The notes beneath the pieces were generated by a model. It did not search any database, was not told where the DNA came from, and saw nothing but the letters and a program-made list of their open reading frames with translations. 34,520 bases of DNA from Phycisphaerae bacterium (GTDB lineage Bacteria > Planctomycetota > Phycisphaerae > UBA1845), in assembly GCA_029260055.1 (NCBI GenBank), contig JAJDDX010000291.1, positions 1 to 34,520 of the forward strand. The letters run 5' to 3'. Position 1 is the stretch's first letter. The number at the start of each line of letters is the position of its first letter. Positions 1 to 8,173 of the stretch are shown here, in pieces. The position numbers and the translations under genes were made by a program.

Positions 1-282
1 CTCGCCGGTGACGACCCGGTGGGTGTGCTCCTTTTGAACCGAATACCTCCCCAACCGGGCCTGGAGATCGTCTACATCGGTGTCGCGCAACTATCGCGAG
101 GCACGGGTGTTGCGGATTCGCTGCTCATGCGGACGGCGTCCGAGGCCGAGCGGTGTGGTGCCAAGTTCGTGACACTAGCGGCCGACCGGCGTAACGCCCC
201 GGCGCGCAAGATGTACGCCAGGTGGGGCTTCGTCGAAACCTTGACGCGCGAGGCGTTTATCGCAACTCCGCCCGTGGCATGA
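1..282 (+). CDS. GNAT-family N-acetyltransferase, C-terminal part (5' end outside window)
   Basis: The frame is open from the first base, so the N-terminus lies outside the window. The visible 93 residues carry the acetyl-CoA-binding half of a GNAT fold. A beta-strand (EIVYIGVA) runs into the pyrophosphate-binding loop, which reads LSRGTGVADSLL in place of the usual Q/RxxGxG/A. A helix and a strand (KFVTLAADRRN) follow, and then the typical APARKMYARWGF segment that closes RimI-like domains. Proteins of this kind transfer an acetyl group from acetyl-CoA to an amine, but the substrate cannot be told from this fragment. The gene ends about 30 bases before the first DnaA box, so it is probably not co-transcribed with dnaA through a long leader. 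Confidence 0.85.
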   Translation, partial: LAGDDPVGVLLLNRIPPQPGLEIVYIGVAQLSRGTGVADSLLMRTASEAERCGAKFVTLAADRRNAPARKMYARWGFVETLTREAFIATPPVA

Positions 283-312
283 GGTTGCTGTGTTTTGCCT
301 ATTCGGGGAGGG

Positions 313-321
313 TTATCCACA
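313..321 (+). promoter_or_regulatory. DnaA box
   Basis: The sequence TTATCCACA matches the TTATNCACA consensus at every position. It lies about 300 bases upstream of dnaA. Confidence 0.7.
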
Positions 322-348
322 ATTCTCGAACGCGCCGGCACCGGGCAG

Positions 349-357
349 TGTGGAAAA
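349..357 (-). promoter_or_regulatory. DnaA box, inverted
   Basis: TGTGGAAAA on the plus strand reads TTTTCCACA on the minus strand, which fits the relaxed TTWTNCACA consensus. It faces the box at 313-321 and abuts an A/T tract at 354-366. Confidence 0.6.
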
Positions 358-431
358 CTTTTTTTTCGTCGGTAACTACTTATGCCACGGGAAGCACCGT
401 CACGAAAGCGCGTGTGGGCGACTAAAACCTG

Positions 432-461
432 TTGACGCTACGTATGATCATCTGATATTCT
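432..461 (+). promoter_or_regulatory. Candidate sigma-70 promoter of dnaA
   Basis: TTGACG (432-437) is separated by 18 bases from TATTCT (456-461). The -35 is close to consensus and the -10 matches at four of six positions. Transcription would start near 468 and give a leader of about 150 bases before dnaA. This is a pattern match only. Confidence 0.4.
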
Positions 462-617
462 GCGGGTCGTGCAAGTAACTAACAGACCATCGCGGCGACG
501 CGGCGCGGTGGATCAAAATCAGGGGCCTCCGCCGGCTGGTGGGTCGGTCCCGCTCGTTTCTGGTTCGTGATTATTTCGGTAGTTCCGTTGGTTCCTCTTT
601 CGGAATAGGAGGCGGTG

Positions 618-2096
618 GTGGTCGTTTGCGCGCAGGATGCAGTCACGCAACTACAGTCGCGGATCGTCGAGAAGATCGGTCCGCAGCGGTACAATGTCTG
701 GTTCAAGAACGCCACGAAGTTCACATTCACGGAGGATTATCTTCGAGTCAGCACGCCGAACCACTTCATCGGTGAGTGGATCGAACGGCACTTCAGCGAG
801 GTCATCGCCGAAGCGGCCCACGAGGTGACGGGCAACGGGTTTACGTTGAGTTTCACGATCGACCCCGATCTTGCCCGAGGCCTCGGAAAGAAGCAGCCCG
901 ATCGTCAGGTCGCCTTTGTCGCCAACAACCCCGAGCGGGTCGCGCGGCAGAAGCGGCGCTTCGGCACGCTGCCGTCGGCCGTCAACCTTCGAGGCCGCAT
1001 GGAGGACTTTGTCGCCGGTTCGTCCAACGAACTGGCGGTTGCAGCCGCCCGGCACGTGATCGAGAACCCCGGTAGCGAGTACAACCCGCTCTTCATCCAT
1101 AGTGGGTGCGGGCTTGGGAAAACTCACTTGCTCCAGGGGATTTGCAACGGAATCGCCGAGCGTGACGAGGGCGTCCGGTGGCGGTACGTTTCCGGCGAGG
1201 AGTTCACCAACGACTACGTCTACTCCGTCAAGGCGAACGAGCAGGATGCGTTCCGCAGCCGCTACCGCGACCTGGACGTGCTCGTCATCGACGATGTGCA
1301 CTTCCTCGCCAACAAGCGGGCGACGCAGCAGGAGTTCCTGCAGACGCTCAAGGCCATCGAGACGGTCGGCAAGCAGATCGTGCTCTCGTCCGACGCGCAC
1401 CCCAAGATGATCGGACACTTCTCCGATTCGCTGGTGAGCCGGTTCGTCTCCGGGATGGTGGTGCGCATCGACTCGCCGGACGTGGCGGTTCGGACGGAGG
1501 TGCTTCGGCGCAAGGCCGAGCGGATGAAGGTGCACATTTCCGATCCGGTCATCTGCTGCATCGCCGAGAACTTCCGGGCCAACATCCGCGAATTAGAGGG
1601 TGCCCTGCTGAAGGTCGTGGCACAGGCCCAACTGACGCAACAGCCGGTCTCCCGGGCGCTGGCCGAGCGGGCCATCCGGGATCTGGTTCGTCAGACGGCT
1701 CCGGTGGTCATGCTGTCGGACATCGAGAGCATCGTGGCCATTTACTTCGGGCTTACGCCGGCTGACCTGCATACGTCGCGGAAGAGCCGGACGATCGCCC
1801 TGGCTCGCGGGATCGCGATGTACCTCGCCCGCAAGCACACGGACATGAGCTTCCCGGAGATCGGGCGGCACATGGGCAACAAGAACCACTCGACGGTGAT
1901 TCTGGCGAGCCGGCGGATCTCGAAGAAGCTGCAGGAGAACGAGATGGCTCGCTGGCTCACGCCGGCCGGCCAGAAGGAACAGAACCTCGCCGTGATCGTT
2001 GGCGAGATCGAGGAACAGTTCGGTGCGGGCCGAGGCCAATCGCCGGTGCATGAGGCGCCGGTGGCTTCGCAGGCTGCGCCGATCGCGACCGCTTAG
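618..2096 (+). CDS. dnaA: Chromosomal replication initiator protein DnaA
   Basis: DnaA binds DnaA boxes at the origin, oligomerises with ATP and opens the DNA. The layout is complete. Domain I lies at about residues 10-80 and includes YNVWFKNATKF. A short linker follows. The AAA+ domain has a Walker A loop GCGLGKTH near 163-170 and a Walker B with VLVIDDVHFL near 221-230. The C-terminal DNA-binding domain carries the DnaA signature IGRHMGNKNHSTV near residue 410. The GTG at 618 sits five bases after AGGAGG (607-612). An in-frame GTG at 615 would be only two bases away, so 618 is preferred, giving 492 aa. A GTG start is plausible for a tightly controlled gene. No dnaN follows. The next gene is convergent, with a hairpin between them. 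Confidence 0.98.
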   Translation: MVVCAQDAVTQLQSRIVEKIGPQRYNVWFKNATKFTFTEDYLRVSTPNHFIGEWIERHFSEVIAEAAHEVTGNGFTLSFTIDPDLARGLGKKQPDRQVAFVANNPERVARQKRRFGTLPSAVNLRGRMEDFVAGSSNELAVAAARHVIENPGSEYNPLFIHSGCGLGKTHLLQGICNGIAERDEGVRWRYVSGEEFTNDYVYSVKANEQDAFRSRYRDLDVLVIDDVHFLANKRATQQEFLQTLKAIETVGKQIVLSSDAHPKMIGHFSDSLVSRFVSGMVVRIDSPDVAVRTEVLRRKAERMKVHISDPVICCIAENFRANIRELEGALLKVVAQAQLTQQPVSRALAERAIRDLVRQTAPVVMLSDIESIVAIYFGLTPADLHTSRKSRTIALARGIAMYLARKHTDMSFPEIGRHMGNKNHSTVILASRRISKKLQENEMARWLTPAGQKEQNLAVIVGEIEEQFGAGRGQSPVHEAPVASQAAPIATA

Positions 2097-2136
2097 TGTA
2101 CGGCGGCTTCGGCTGCTTTAGTCACAAGCGACGATA

Positions 2137-2169
2137 AAGGGCGGGCGCCCACGGACGGCGCCCGCCCTT
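2137..2169. terminator. Bidirectional intrinsic terminator between dnaA and the beta-helix gene
   Basis: A perfect 13-base-pair stem (2137-2149 with 2157-2169) with a 7-base loop lies between the stops of two convergent genes. Its arms are AAGGGCGGGCGCC and GGCGCCCGCCCTT. The T-rich stretch after it (CGTCTTT) is short. The position and very strong stem support termination in both directions. Confidence 0.75.
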
Positions 2170-2203
2170 CGTCTTTGCGCCGTGTTGTCGCCGCGAGCGG
2201 GTG

Positions 2204-5200
2204 CTACTGATCCGTGAATGAAGCCTGGAAGATCGCCACGTCGGCCAGGTCGACGCGGCCGGTGGCGTTGAGGTCGAAGCACTCGCAACCGGGCGCCGGT
2301 ACACTATCGGGCCCCATCACACATCGTTCGAACGCGGCGAAGTTGACGAGGTCCACGTCCCCGTCATGGTCCAGCCCGCCGCCGTGACGGCAGTCGTCCG
2401 GCCCGAATTCGTACGCTCCCATATCGACGATCGGCGCGGTGCCGCTTCCCGTATCCGGTGTCAGCGGATCATCGACGAAGCGAGCGTAGCCGTCGAGGTC
2501 GAACGGCACCGGTTCGGCCGTATCGCCATCGCCGTCGAGATCCAGCTCGTCGGCCGGCACTTCGGCGCTGTCGCCAGCGTCGATGACGGGCGAATCGAGC
2601 GACAGATGGAGATCACCGTAGTCATCGTCCTCGGTGCCCCACTCGCCGTCGGGCCCGGGATCCGGATTACGAGCGAACAGCGGATCTGTGGCAACATTGC
2701 CCTCCGCCCCCGTGGGATCGGGCACGCCAGTGTAGTCGTAGCCCCCGTTGCCATGCACGCAGTTGTATCGCAATGTTGAAGCGCCGCCGGATGCAGCCAC
2801 TCCGTAATTGAGGTTGAATGCCACTATCGTATTCGTGATCGTTGGCGAGGAGTCGTACATGGTCATCCCGGCGCCGTTGCCTGTGATGGTGTTGTTCTCG
2901 ATGGTCGGCGAGGAATTGAACATGACAAACGCGTCCGGGCCGTTGCCCGCGATCGTACTGTTCGAGATGATCGGGGATGAGTCGAGCAGGTACAGGCCGC
3001 CGCCCTCGCCGGAGTCGTTGTCCGCGATCGTACTGTTCGAGATGATCGGAGATGAGTCGAGCAGATACAGGCCGCCGCCCTCGCCGGAGTCGTTGTTCGC
3101 GATCGTGCTGTTTGAGATTATCGGAGATGAGCCGTGCAGGTAGAGGCCGCCGCCGCGGTCCGTGTTGTGGCCGGTGATCGTACTGTTCGAGATGATCGGG
3201 GATGAGTCGCGCAGGTAGAGGCCGCCGCCCTCGCCGGCGTCGTTGCCTTCGATCCTACTGTTGATGGTGTTCGGCGAAGCACCACCCAGGTACATGCCGC
3301 CGCCGCGGTTCGCGCTGTTGCCCGTGATTCTGCTGTTAGCGATCGTCGGAGCACAGTTGTAAAGGGCGAGTCCGCCGCCGGACGCCGCACTGCCGCCGGT
3401 GATGGTGAAGCCGTCGATCGTGCTGAGTCTGTAACCCGGGTGCGCGGTTACCACTGACCCTTGTTGCAGGCCGTCGAGGGTCGTGGCGTTGGCGACCCAG
3501 TCCCGCTCGTCCCGCACGCTTTCCGTGCCGGAAAACCCGCCGTACACGTGCGCATAGGCATGGAGCGTGATGCGCTCCTCGTAGGTGCCGGCCCGGACCC
3601 ACACCTCGCCTCCCAGCGCGGAAGCCGCAATGATGCCGGCCTGGACGGTTTGTTTGGCCAGAGCCCAGGAAGAGCCATCGTTCGTGTCGTCTCCTTCGGG
3701 GCTGACCCGCACAATCGAATACGTGGCCTCCGGCCACACCGTGCCGTCCGACTCATCGGCGCCGATGTCGACGGTTCCGCCCACGGGTAGGGTGCGGGGG
3801 TCGCCGTCAATGTCGAAATCGCCGGACGCATCGGCGCTACTCCCGGCATCCATGCAGGGCGAATCAGGCTGGATGTGCACCACGCCGTGCTGCGGATCGG
3901 CAAGGTACGGGTCCTCCGATATGTTGCCGTCCGTTCCGGTGGCGTCGGCAAGGCCGGAGTAGTCGTACGTGGTGTTGCCGAACACGCAGTTGTTGCGCAG
4001 TGTGGCTGTGCTGCCGCCTGCGATTCCGGACGAGTTGAATGCGACGAGCGTGTTGGCGATCGTCGGGGACGACAGGTAGAAGAACAGCCCGCCGCCGAGG
4101 CGGGCGCCGTTTTTCACGATCGTGTTGTTCGTGACCGTCGAGGAGCCGTAGCTCAGACATAGCCCGCCCCCCTTGTCAGCGGCGCTGTTGTCCGTGAACG
4201 CGTTGTTCGCGATCATCGGGGCTGAGTCGAACGCGTAGAGCCCACCGCCCTGGCTGCCGGAACCATTGGCCGTAAACGTGTTGTTCGCGATCGTCGCCGG
4301 GGACTGGTACATGCTCAGTCCGCCGCCGTTCCCGCTAGCGGCATTTCCCGTGATCGTGTTGCTTGCGATCGTGGGGGAGGTCTCTTCCAGGTATATCCCA
4401 CCGCCGCTCCCGCTAGAGCGATTGCCCGCGATTGCGTTGTTCGTGACTGTCGCGGAATGATGATCTAGATACAGACCGCCGCCGAGGCGGGCGCCGTTAG
4501 CCGTGATGATGTTGTCCGTGATCGTGGGCGGGGAGTAGCTTACATACAGTCCGCCGCCCTTGTCGGCACTGTTGTCCGCAATCATGTTGTCCGTGATCGT
4601 GGCCGAGGGCGTGCCCCCCGTGATGTACAGCCCGCCGCCTCTGCTGATCTCGTCTTCAGTAGTGTTACCCGTGATCGTGTTGTTCGCGACAGTCGCCGAC
4701 AAACCGCTCAGGCACAGTCCGCCACCGTAGCGGCCGGCGTTGTTGTCCGAGATCGTGTTGTTCGTGACAGTCGCCGACGAACCGCTCAGGTATAGTCCGC
4801 CGCCGTAGCCGATCCCCCAGCGGCTCGCTCCGTTGCCCGTGATCGTGTTGTTTGCGATCGTCGGTGAGGAGTTCACCATGTAGAGCCCGCCGCCGAAAGC
4901 GTTCACGCCTACCCAAGGCCCGCGGCCATTCGTAATCGTGAAGCCGTCGATTCTGGTCGTCCCGGTCGCACCGGCCGGCCCCGTCACCACGCTGCCGCTT
5001 CGATTGCCGTCGAGGATCGTCTCGTTGGCAACCCAGTCGCGCTGGGCCAGCTCGGTCTCTGTGCCCACGAAGCCACCGTACACCCCGACCCCCGACGCGA
5101 GCGTGACGTTTCCCACGTACGTTCCTTCCTGGACCCACACGTCGCCGCCGATCGCGGCGGCGGCGTTGATACCCGCCTGGATCGTTTGTTTGGCGAACTC

Positions 5201-6355
5201 CCAGTAAGAACCGTCGTTGCTGTCGTTTCCGTCGGGGCTGACCCGCACGATCGCATCCGGCCCGGGCCACACCGTGCCGTCCGATTCATCGGCGCCGATG
5301 TCCACCGCTCCATCTAGGGGAAGGATGCGGGGGTCGCCGTCGATGTCGAAGTTGCCGCACGCGACAGCACTATCTCCGGCGTCCACGCAGGGCGAGTCCG
5401 GCTGAATGTGCGTGTTTCCGTAGTGTCGATCGGCAAGCCGCGGGTTGATCGAGATGTTGCCGGCGGTTCCGGTGGGATCGGTAATGCCGGAGTAGTTGTA
5501 GGAGGTGTTGCCGTAGACGCAGTTATGGCGCAGCATCGGGGTGCCGCCTTCGATCTGTCGGATCCCGGACCAGTTGAATGCGATGATCGTGTTCGTGATC
5601 ACGGGGGAGGAGGCGTTGAGGCGCAGCCCCTCGCCGGTATTCCCCGCAATGGTGTTGTTCGTAATCGTCGGGGACGAGTAGTACAGATACAGCCCGCCGC
5701 CGACATATGCGGTGTTGTCCGCAATCACGTTGTTCGCGATCGTTGGCGAGGAATACACCAGGAGCAGCCCGCCGCCGACGCCGCCACCGTTGTTCGCGAT
5801 CGTATTGTTCGCGATCGTCGGGGACGAGGAGTCGACGTAGAGCCCGCCACCTCCGCCGAAGCTGTCAGCGCTGTTCCCCGTGATCGTGTTGTTTGCGATC
5901 GTCGGGGAGGAGGCCTGCAGGTACACGCCACCGCCGTCTGTGGAATCGCCCGAGACCGTGCCGAAGCCGTTCGTGATCGTGAAACCGTCGATTCGGGTGG
6001 TCTGGGTTGCTCCGGTGGGGCCGGTGACCACGCTGCCGGTTTGATTGCCGTCGAGGATCGTCTCGTTGGTCGCCCAGTCGCGCTGTTCGAGTAGTGTCTC
6101 CGTGCCGGTGAAGCCGCCGTACATCTCGACGCCCAGCGCGAGCGTGAAGTTGCCGACGTACGCGCCAGCCGCTACCCATATCTGATCGCCGGGTTGAGCG
6201 GCTGTCAGGGCTGGGGGAAGCGTGTCGTAGGCTGTTGCCCAGGACAGGCCGTCACCGCCCGGTGTGGCGTCGTCATTGACGCAGTGAATGGTCTGTGCGG
6301 CTACGATCTGCGTCGAGATCAGGATAAGAAGAAAGACGGTCGCGGTACGTAGCAC
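2204..6355 (-). CDS. Giant secreted right-handed beta-helix protein with dockerin-like C-terminus
   Basis: The protein is predicted to be exported and to fold as long parallel beta-helices, as in surface or extracellular proteins of the pectate-lyase-like superfamily. The GTG at 6355 is chosen over an upstream start. It follows GAGAGG at a normal distance and begins directly at a signal peptide (hydrophobic TVFLLILIS, then AAQ). This gives 1383 aa. Three large modules follow (roughly 20-362, 362-872, 872-1320). Each opens with a strand-rich cap (QTIQAGI, VYGGF, RDW, TILDG, DGFTI). Each then carries 22-25-residue coils built on SSPTIANNTITGN...GGGLYL and closes with SPCxDAG and DIGADES. The last 60 residues hold two dockerin or EF-hand-like loops (DHDGDVDLVNF and DLNATGRVDLADV). 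No catalytic motif was recognised. It could be an adhesin or a polysaccharide-binding or -degrading protein. Confidence 0.9.
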   Translation of the reverse strand: MLRTATVFLLILISTQIVAAQTIHCVNDDATPGGDGLSWATAYDTLPPALTAAQPGDQIWVAAGAYVGNFTLALGVEMYGGFTGTETLLEQRDWATNETILDGNQTGSVVTGPTGATQTTRIDGFTITNGFGTVSGDSTDGGGVYLQASSPTIANNTITGNSADSFGGGGGLYVDSSSPTIANNTIANNGGGVGGGLLLVYSSPTIANNVIADNTAYVGGGLYLYYSSPTITNNTIAGNTGEGLRLNASSPVITNTIIAFNWSGIRQIEGGTPMLRHNCVYGNTSYNYSGITDPTGTAGNISINPRLADRHYGNTHIQPDSPCVDAGDSAVACGNFDIDGDPRILPLDGAVDIGADESDGTVWPGPDAIVRVSPDGNDSNDGSYWEFAKQTIQAGINAAAAIGGDVWVQEGTYVGNVTLASGVGVYGGFVGTETELAQRDWVANETILDGNRSGSVVTGPAGATGTTRIDGFTITNGRGPWVGVNAFGGGLYMVNSSPTIANNTITGNGASRWGIGYGGGLYLSGSSATVTNNTISDNNAGRYGGGLCLSGLSATVANNTITGNTTEDEISRGGGLYITGGTPSATITDNMIADNSADKGGGLYVSYSPPTITDNIITANGARLGGGLYLDHHSATVTNNAIAGNRSSGSGGGIYLEETSPTIASNTITGNAASGNGGGLSMYQSPATIANNTFTANGSGSQGGGLYAFDSAPMIANNAFTDNSAADKGGGLCLSYGSSTVTNNTIVKNGARLGGGLFFYLSSPTIANTLVAFNSSGIAGGSTATLRNNCVFGNTTYDYSGLADATGTDGNISEDPYLADPQHGVVHIQPDSPCMDAGSSADASGDFDIDGDPRTLPVGGTVDIGADESDGTVWPEATYSIVRVSPEGDDTNDGSSWALAKQTVQAGIIAASALGGEVWVRAGTYEERITLHAYAHVYGGFSGTESVRDERDWVANATTLDGLQQGSVVTAHPGYRLSTIDGFTITGGSAASGGGLALYNCAPTIANSRITGNSANRGGGMYLGGASPNTINSRIEGNDAGEGGGLYLRDSSPIISNSTITGHNTDRGGGLYLHGSSPIISNSTIANNDSGEGGGLYLLDSSPIISNSTIADNDSGEGGGLYLLDSSPIISNSTIAGNGPDAFVMFNSSPTIENNTITGNGAGMTMYDSSPTITNTIVAFNLNYGVAASGGASTLRYNCVHGNGGYDYTGVPDPTGAEGNVATDPLFARNPDPGPDGEWGTEDDDYGDLHLSLDSPVIDAGDSAEVPADELDLDGDGDTAEPVPFDLDGYARFVDDPLTPDTGSGTAPIVDMGAYEFGPDDCRHGGGLDHDGDVDLVNFAAFERCVMGPDSVPAPGCECFDLNATGRVDLADVAIFQASFTDQ
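2951..3325 (-). repeat. Five in-register 75-bp tandem repeats inside the beta-helix gene
   Basis: Units starting at 2951, 3026, 3101, 3176 and 3251 are spaced by exactly 75 bases, which is 25 codons. Each encodes one beta-helix coil ending in GGGLYL. The first two units differ at only about three of 75 positions. The later ones are more diverged. Such near-identical in-frame units can expand or contract by slippage or recombination without breaking the frame. Confidence 0.85.
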
Positions 6356-6427
6356 GATGGCCCCTCTCGGTGAGCAGATCAAGCCGGTCACTAGGGCGAT
6401 GATACCAAATTGTCGCGGCAAGTTCCA
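6355..6427 (-). promoter_or_regulatory. Candidate extended -10 promoter and ribosome binding site of the beta-helix gene
   Basis: On the minus strand an extended -10 (TGG followed by TATCAT, at 6399-6407) is preceded 17 bases upstream by a weak -35 (TGGAAC, 6422-6427). A GAGAGG lies just before the GTG at 6355. The predicted leader is about 37 bases. This is a pattern match only. Confidence 0.4.
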
Positions 6428-6880
6428 CTTTAAACGTGGAGTGGCTTTGTGGCGTACGGACCCCCCTCAGTCCCCCTCGGCAAGGGTGGAAGCCGGTTCT
6501 CACCGGTGCAAGAGTGCCTAGTCACAGGTGTTGGAATCAACCGGCACTGGTGTGCTGGCCACCCTTTGGCACCTTGGCGCACGCCTGGTCGGGCGGCAGT
6601 AGGGGGAAACCCTGTAGCGGCGATCGCTCCGATCCGAGACCATGAAGTGACAGAAGTGTGTTGACGGGAACAGCTGACCGAGCGGGCAGATCGGCGCAAA
6701 CGCGTCCGCCAATCCAGTTCTTGTTCTCGGCACCACATCTGATGGCGCAAACAGAGGTGATTAGCTAGCCCGTCGTCGGCGGACGATCTAGTAGCGCGGT
6801 ATCGGGGCGGAAAACCGAATCTCTGACGCCCCCTTGGGCCCAGGCGGTGGTCCCGGCAAACAAGCAAGGGGGCAACAGAC
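6356..6880. other. 525-base intergenic region without a convincing gene
   Basis: The region lies between the divergent beta-helix gene and the small membrane protein gene. It contains the beta-helix promoter candidate and a C-rich dispersed repeat copy (6459-6493). Several short overlapping ORFs on both strands lack ribosome binding sites and recognisable content. No tRNA-like cloverleaf was seen. The last 20 bases hold an AGGGGG that serves the next gene. Confidence 0.5.
6459..6493 (+). repeat. Dispersed C-rich repeat, copy 1
   Basis: The segment reads GACCCCCCTC, then GTCCCCCT, then AAGGGTGGAAG. The same three blocks in the same order occur on the minus strand of 32434-32469, where the last block is AAGGGGGAAG. 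The two copies are about 26 kb apart and both are intergenic. Confidence 0.55.
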
Positions 6881-7390
6881 GTGATAGGCGAAGGAACAGT
6901 AACCGCGTGGTATTCGAATCCAGCCTGGTTTGCGTTGGTGATAGCAGTACTTGCACTTGTTCTCAGCCTCTTCAGCCTCTCGCATAGGACATCCCATTAC
7001 AGGGGCGAAGCTAGAAGAAGGAAAGCGGACGTGCAGAGAAGTCTCATGAACCGAGTTCGCGAGATTAATGAGGCATTTGTACAATGGGGTGTAAGAAGCC
7101 CCTATGCTTTGCTTCTCGGAATAAAAGGAGAAAGCCGGGTACGAGAATTCAATGCAAAGGCCGTCGTGCTCTTGCATCAGGTGAATATGTTGCGCGAAGT
7201 GCATCAGAATAAAACTGTCCTTGGTGATGGCGAACTGGCCATTCACGCGAAGTGGGCCAGCACAATACTGCGCCCATGGATTGAAGCGGATGGCGACTTG
7301 AAGGAGGCATGGTTATTGTCGAAGGAGGCCGAAGACCTCAGAGATCCGCAGTTCGCAAAGTGGCTGAATGAGCTTCTTCCAATACTGTAA
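6881..7390 (+). CDS. Small single-pass membrane protein of unknown function, foreign-looking codon use
   Basis: The protein has 169 aa. An N-terminal hydrophobic segment (about residues 14-32, ALVIAVLALVLSLFSL) is followed by an Arg/Lys-rich stretch (HYRGEARRRKADVQR). The rest is a soluble, mostly helical domain of about 125 residues containing FNAKAVVLLHQVNMLREV and AKWASTILRPWIEAD. The positive charge after the helix suggests that the C-terminal part is cytoplasmic. The GTG start is supported by AGGGGG eight bases upstream (6867-6872). No family was recognised. Base composition is clearly more A/T-rich than the neighbours, and AGA, AGG and ATA codons are common here but rare around it, so recent transfer is likely. 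It could be an accessory or defence-associated gene, but nothing in the sequence proves that. Confidence 0.75.
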   Translation: MIGEGTVTAWYSNPAWFALVIAVLALVLSLFSLSHRTSHYRGEARRRKADVQRSLMNRVREINEAFVQWGVRSPYALLLGIKGESRVREFNAKAVVLLHQVNMLREVHQNKTVLGDGELAIHAKWASTILRPWIEADGDLKEAWLLSKEAEDLRDPQFAKWLNELLPIL

Positions 7391-7612
7391 TAGTCGACAA
7401 TCAAGTACGACCGTGGCGGTTTCCGGTAGATCAGTCTGTGGACGGTTGGTGCATCCACGGCGACGTTGTTCGCGAGGCCAGAAGAGATCGCTAGTCGCGG
7501 ACTAAGCGCCAGAGTCACTCTGCGCGGCTCATCGTGAAGCATGTTCCAGGCGTGTGAGCAAGCTGCGGTCTCACGGGCAAGCTGCTGCTTGCCCATGCCA
7601 CTCAAGGTGTTC
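7391..7612. other. Gap between convergent genes, with hairpin
   Basis: This is the tail-to-tail gap between the small membrane protein gene and efp. Apart from the hairpin at 7575-7594 no feature was recognised. The sequence near 7391-7480 resembles the A/T-richer composition of the preceding gene. Confidence 0.4.
7575..7594. repeat. Palindrome downstream of efp, possible terminator and dispersed-repeat relative
   Basis: GGGCAAGC (7575-7582) and GCTTGCCC (7587-7594) form an 8-base-pair stem with a TGCT loop. The flanks, CAC before and TGCCAC after, resemble the palindrome at 32397-32421 followed by TGGCACCC. It lies just beyond the efp stop and could act as its terminator. Confidence 0.5.
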
Positions 7613-8173
7613 CTAGTGGTCTTTGCCCTGGTATTCGCGGGAGTCGGTACGGACTTTGATCTTGTCGCCGTTCTTGATGAACAGTGGGACTGGGATGGTG
7701 ATCCCACTTGAGAGTTTAGCGTCTTTGTGCACGTTCGTGGCTCCGCCGGCGTGTTCGACCGGGGAGGTGTCGACCACTTCCAGTACCACGACGACGGGAA
7801 GGTCCATTGAAATGGGGCGGCCCTCGATCGCGAGGAAGCGGTAGGTGTCTTCCTCCTGGAGGAACGGCATGGCGTCGCCCAGGAAGTCCTCGCCGAACGA
7901 CTCCTGCTCGAACGACTCGTTGTCCATGAACACCCGCTCCTTGCCGGCTGCGTAGAGGTACTGCATGTGCCGGTACTCGGCCTGGACCTCGTCGAGCTTG
8001 CCGAGCTGATCGAGCGTTCGTTCGCCGGTGTGGCCGGTGGCGATGGAGCGGAGTTTGACGTGGATGGTCGGGCGCTGTTTCCCGGTCTGTGCGAGCTTCC
8101 AATCGAGGACGGTGAAGAGCTGCCCCTCGTGCTTGATGACCATGCCCTTGTGCAGTTCGTCGGTCAGCGACAT
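7613..8173 (-). CDS. efp: Translation elongation factor P
   Basis: EF-P enters the ribosomal E site and rescues stalling at polyproline stretches. At 186 aa it has the normal length and three-part layout. The N-terminal KOW-like domain has GMVIKHEGQLFTVLDW, the OB domains follow, and the C-terminal block VPLFIKNGDKIKVRT...REY is typical of the family. The tip loop reads AQTGKQRP with lysine 32 at the place of E. coli Lys34, the residue that may be modified. Which modification enzyme is used cannot be seen here. The gene stands alone between the propeller gene upstream and a convergent gene downstream. EF-P substrates may include the proline-rich stretch of the coiled-coil protein at 15819-16526, but that is only inference. 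Confidence 0.95.
   Translation of the reverse strand: MSLTDELHKGMVIKHEGQLFTVLDWKLAQTGKQRPTIHVKLRSIATGHTGERTLDQLGKLDEVQAEYRHMQYLYAAGKERVFMDNESFEQESFGEDFLGDAMPFLQEEDTYRFLAIEGRPISMDLPVVVVLEVVDTSPVEHAGGATNVHKDAKLSSGITIPVPLFIKNGDKIKVRTDSREYQGKDH

Larger units (their letters stand above)
283..617. other. dnaA upstream region, candidate oriC
   Basis: This 335-base gap holds no convincing gene. It contains a perfect DnaA box (TTATCCACA, 313-321), an inverted second box (TGTGGAAAA, the reverse complement of TTTTCCACA, 349-357) and an A/T tract directly after it (354-366). A candidate sigma-70 promoter and the dnaA ribosome binding site follow. Two inverted boxes next to an A/T tract in front of dnaA fit either an origin or DnaA autoregulation. 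Only two good boxes were found, which is few for a complete oriC. Confidence 0.5.

Noticed and set aside
651-1535. 294-codon minus-strand open frame
   Set aside because: It is antisense to dnaA and shows no independent evidence.
2951-6000. Regular short repeats that could suggest a CRISPR array
   Set aside because: The units are coding, spaced in multiples of three and translate to beta-helix coils. There are no unique spacers between identical repeats.
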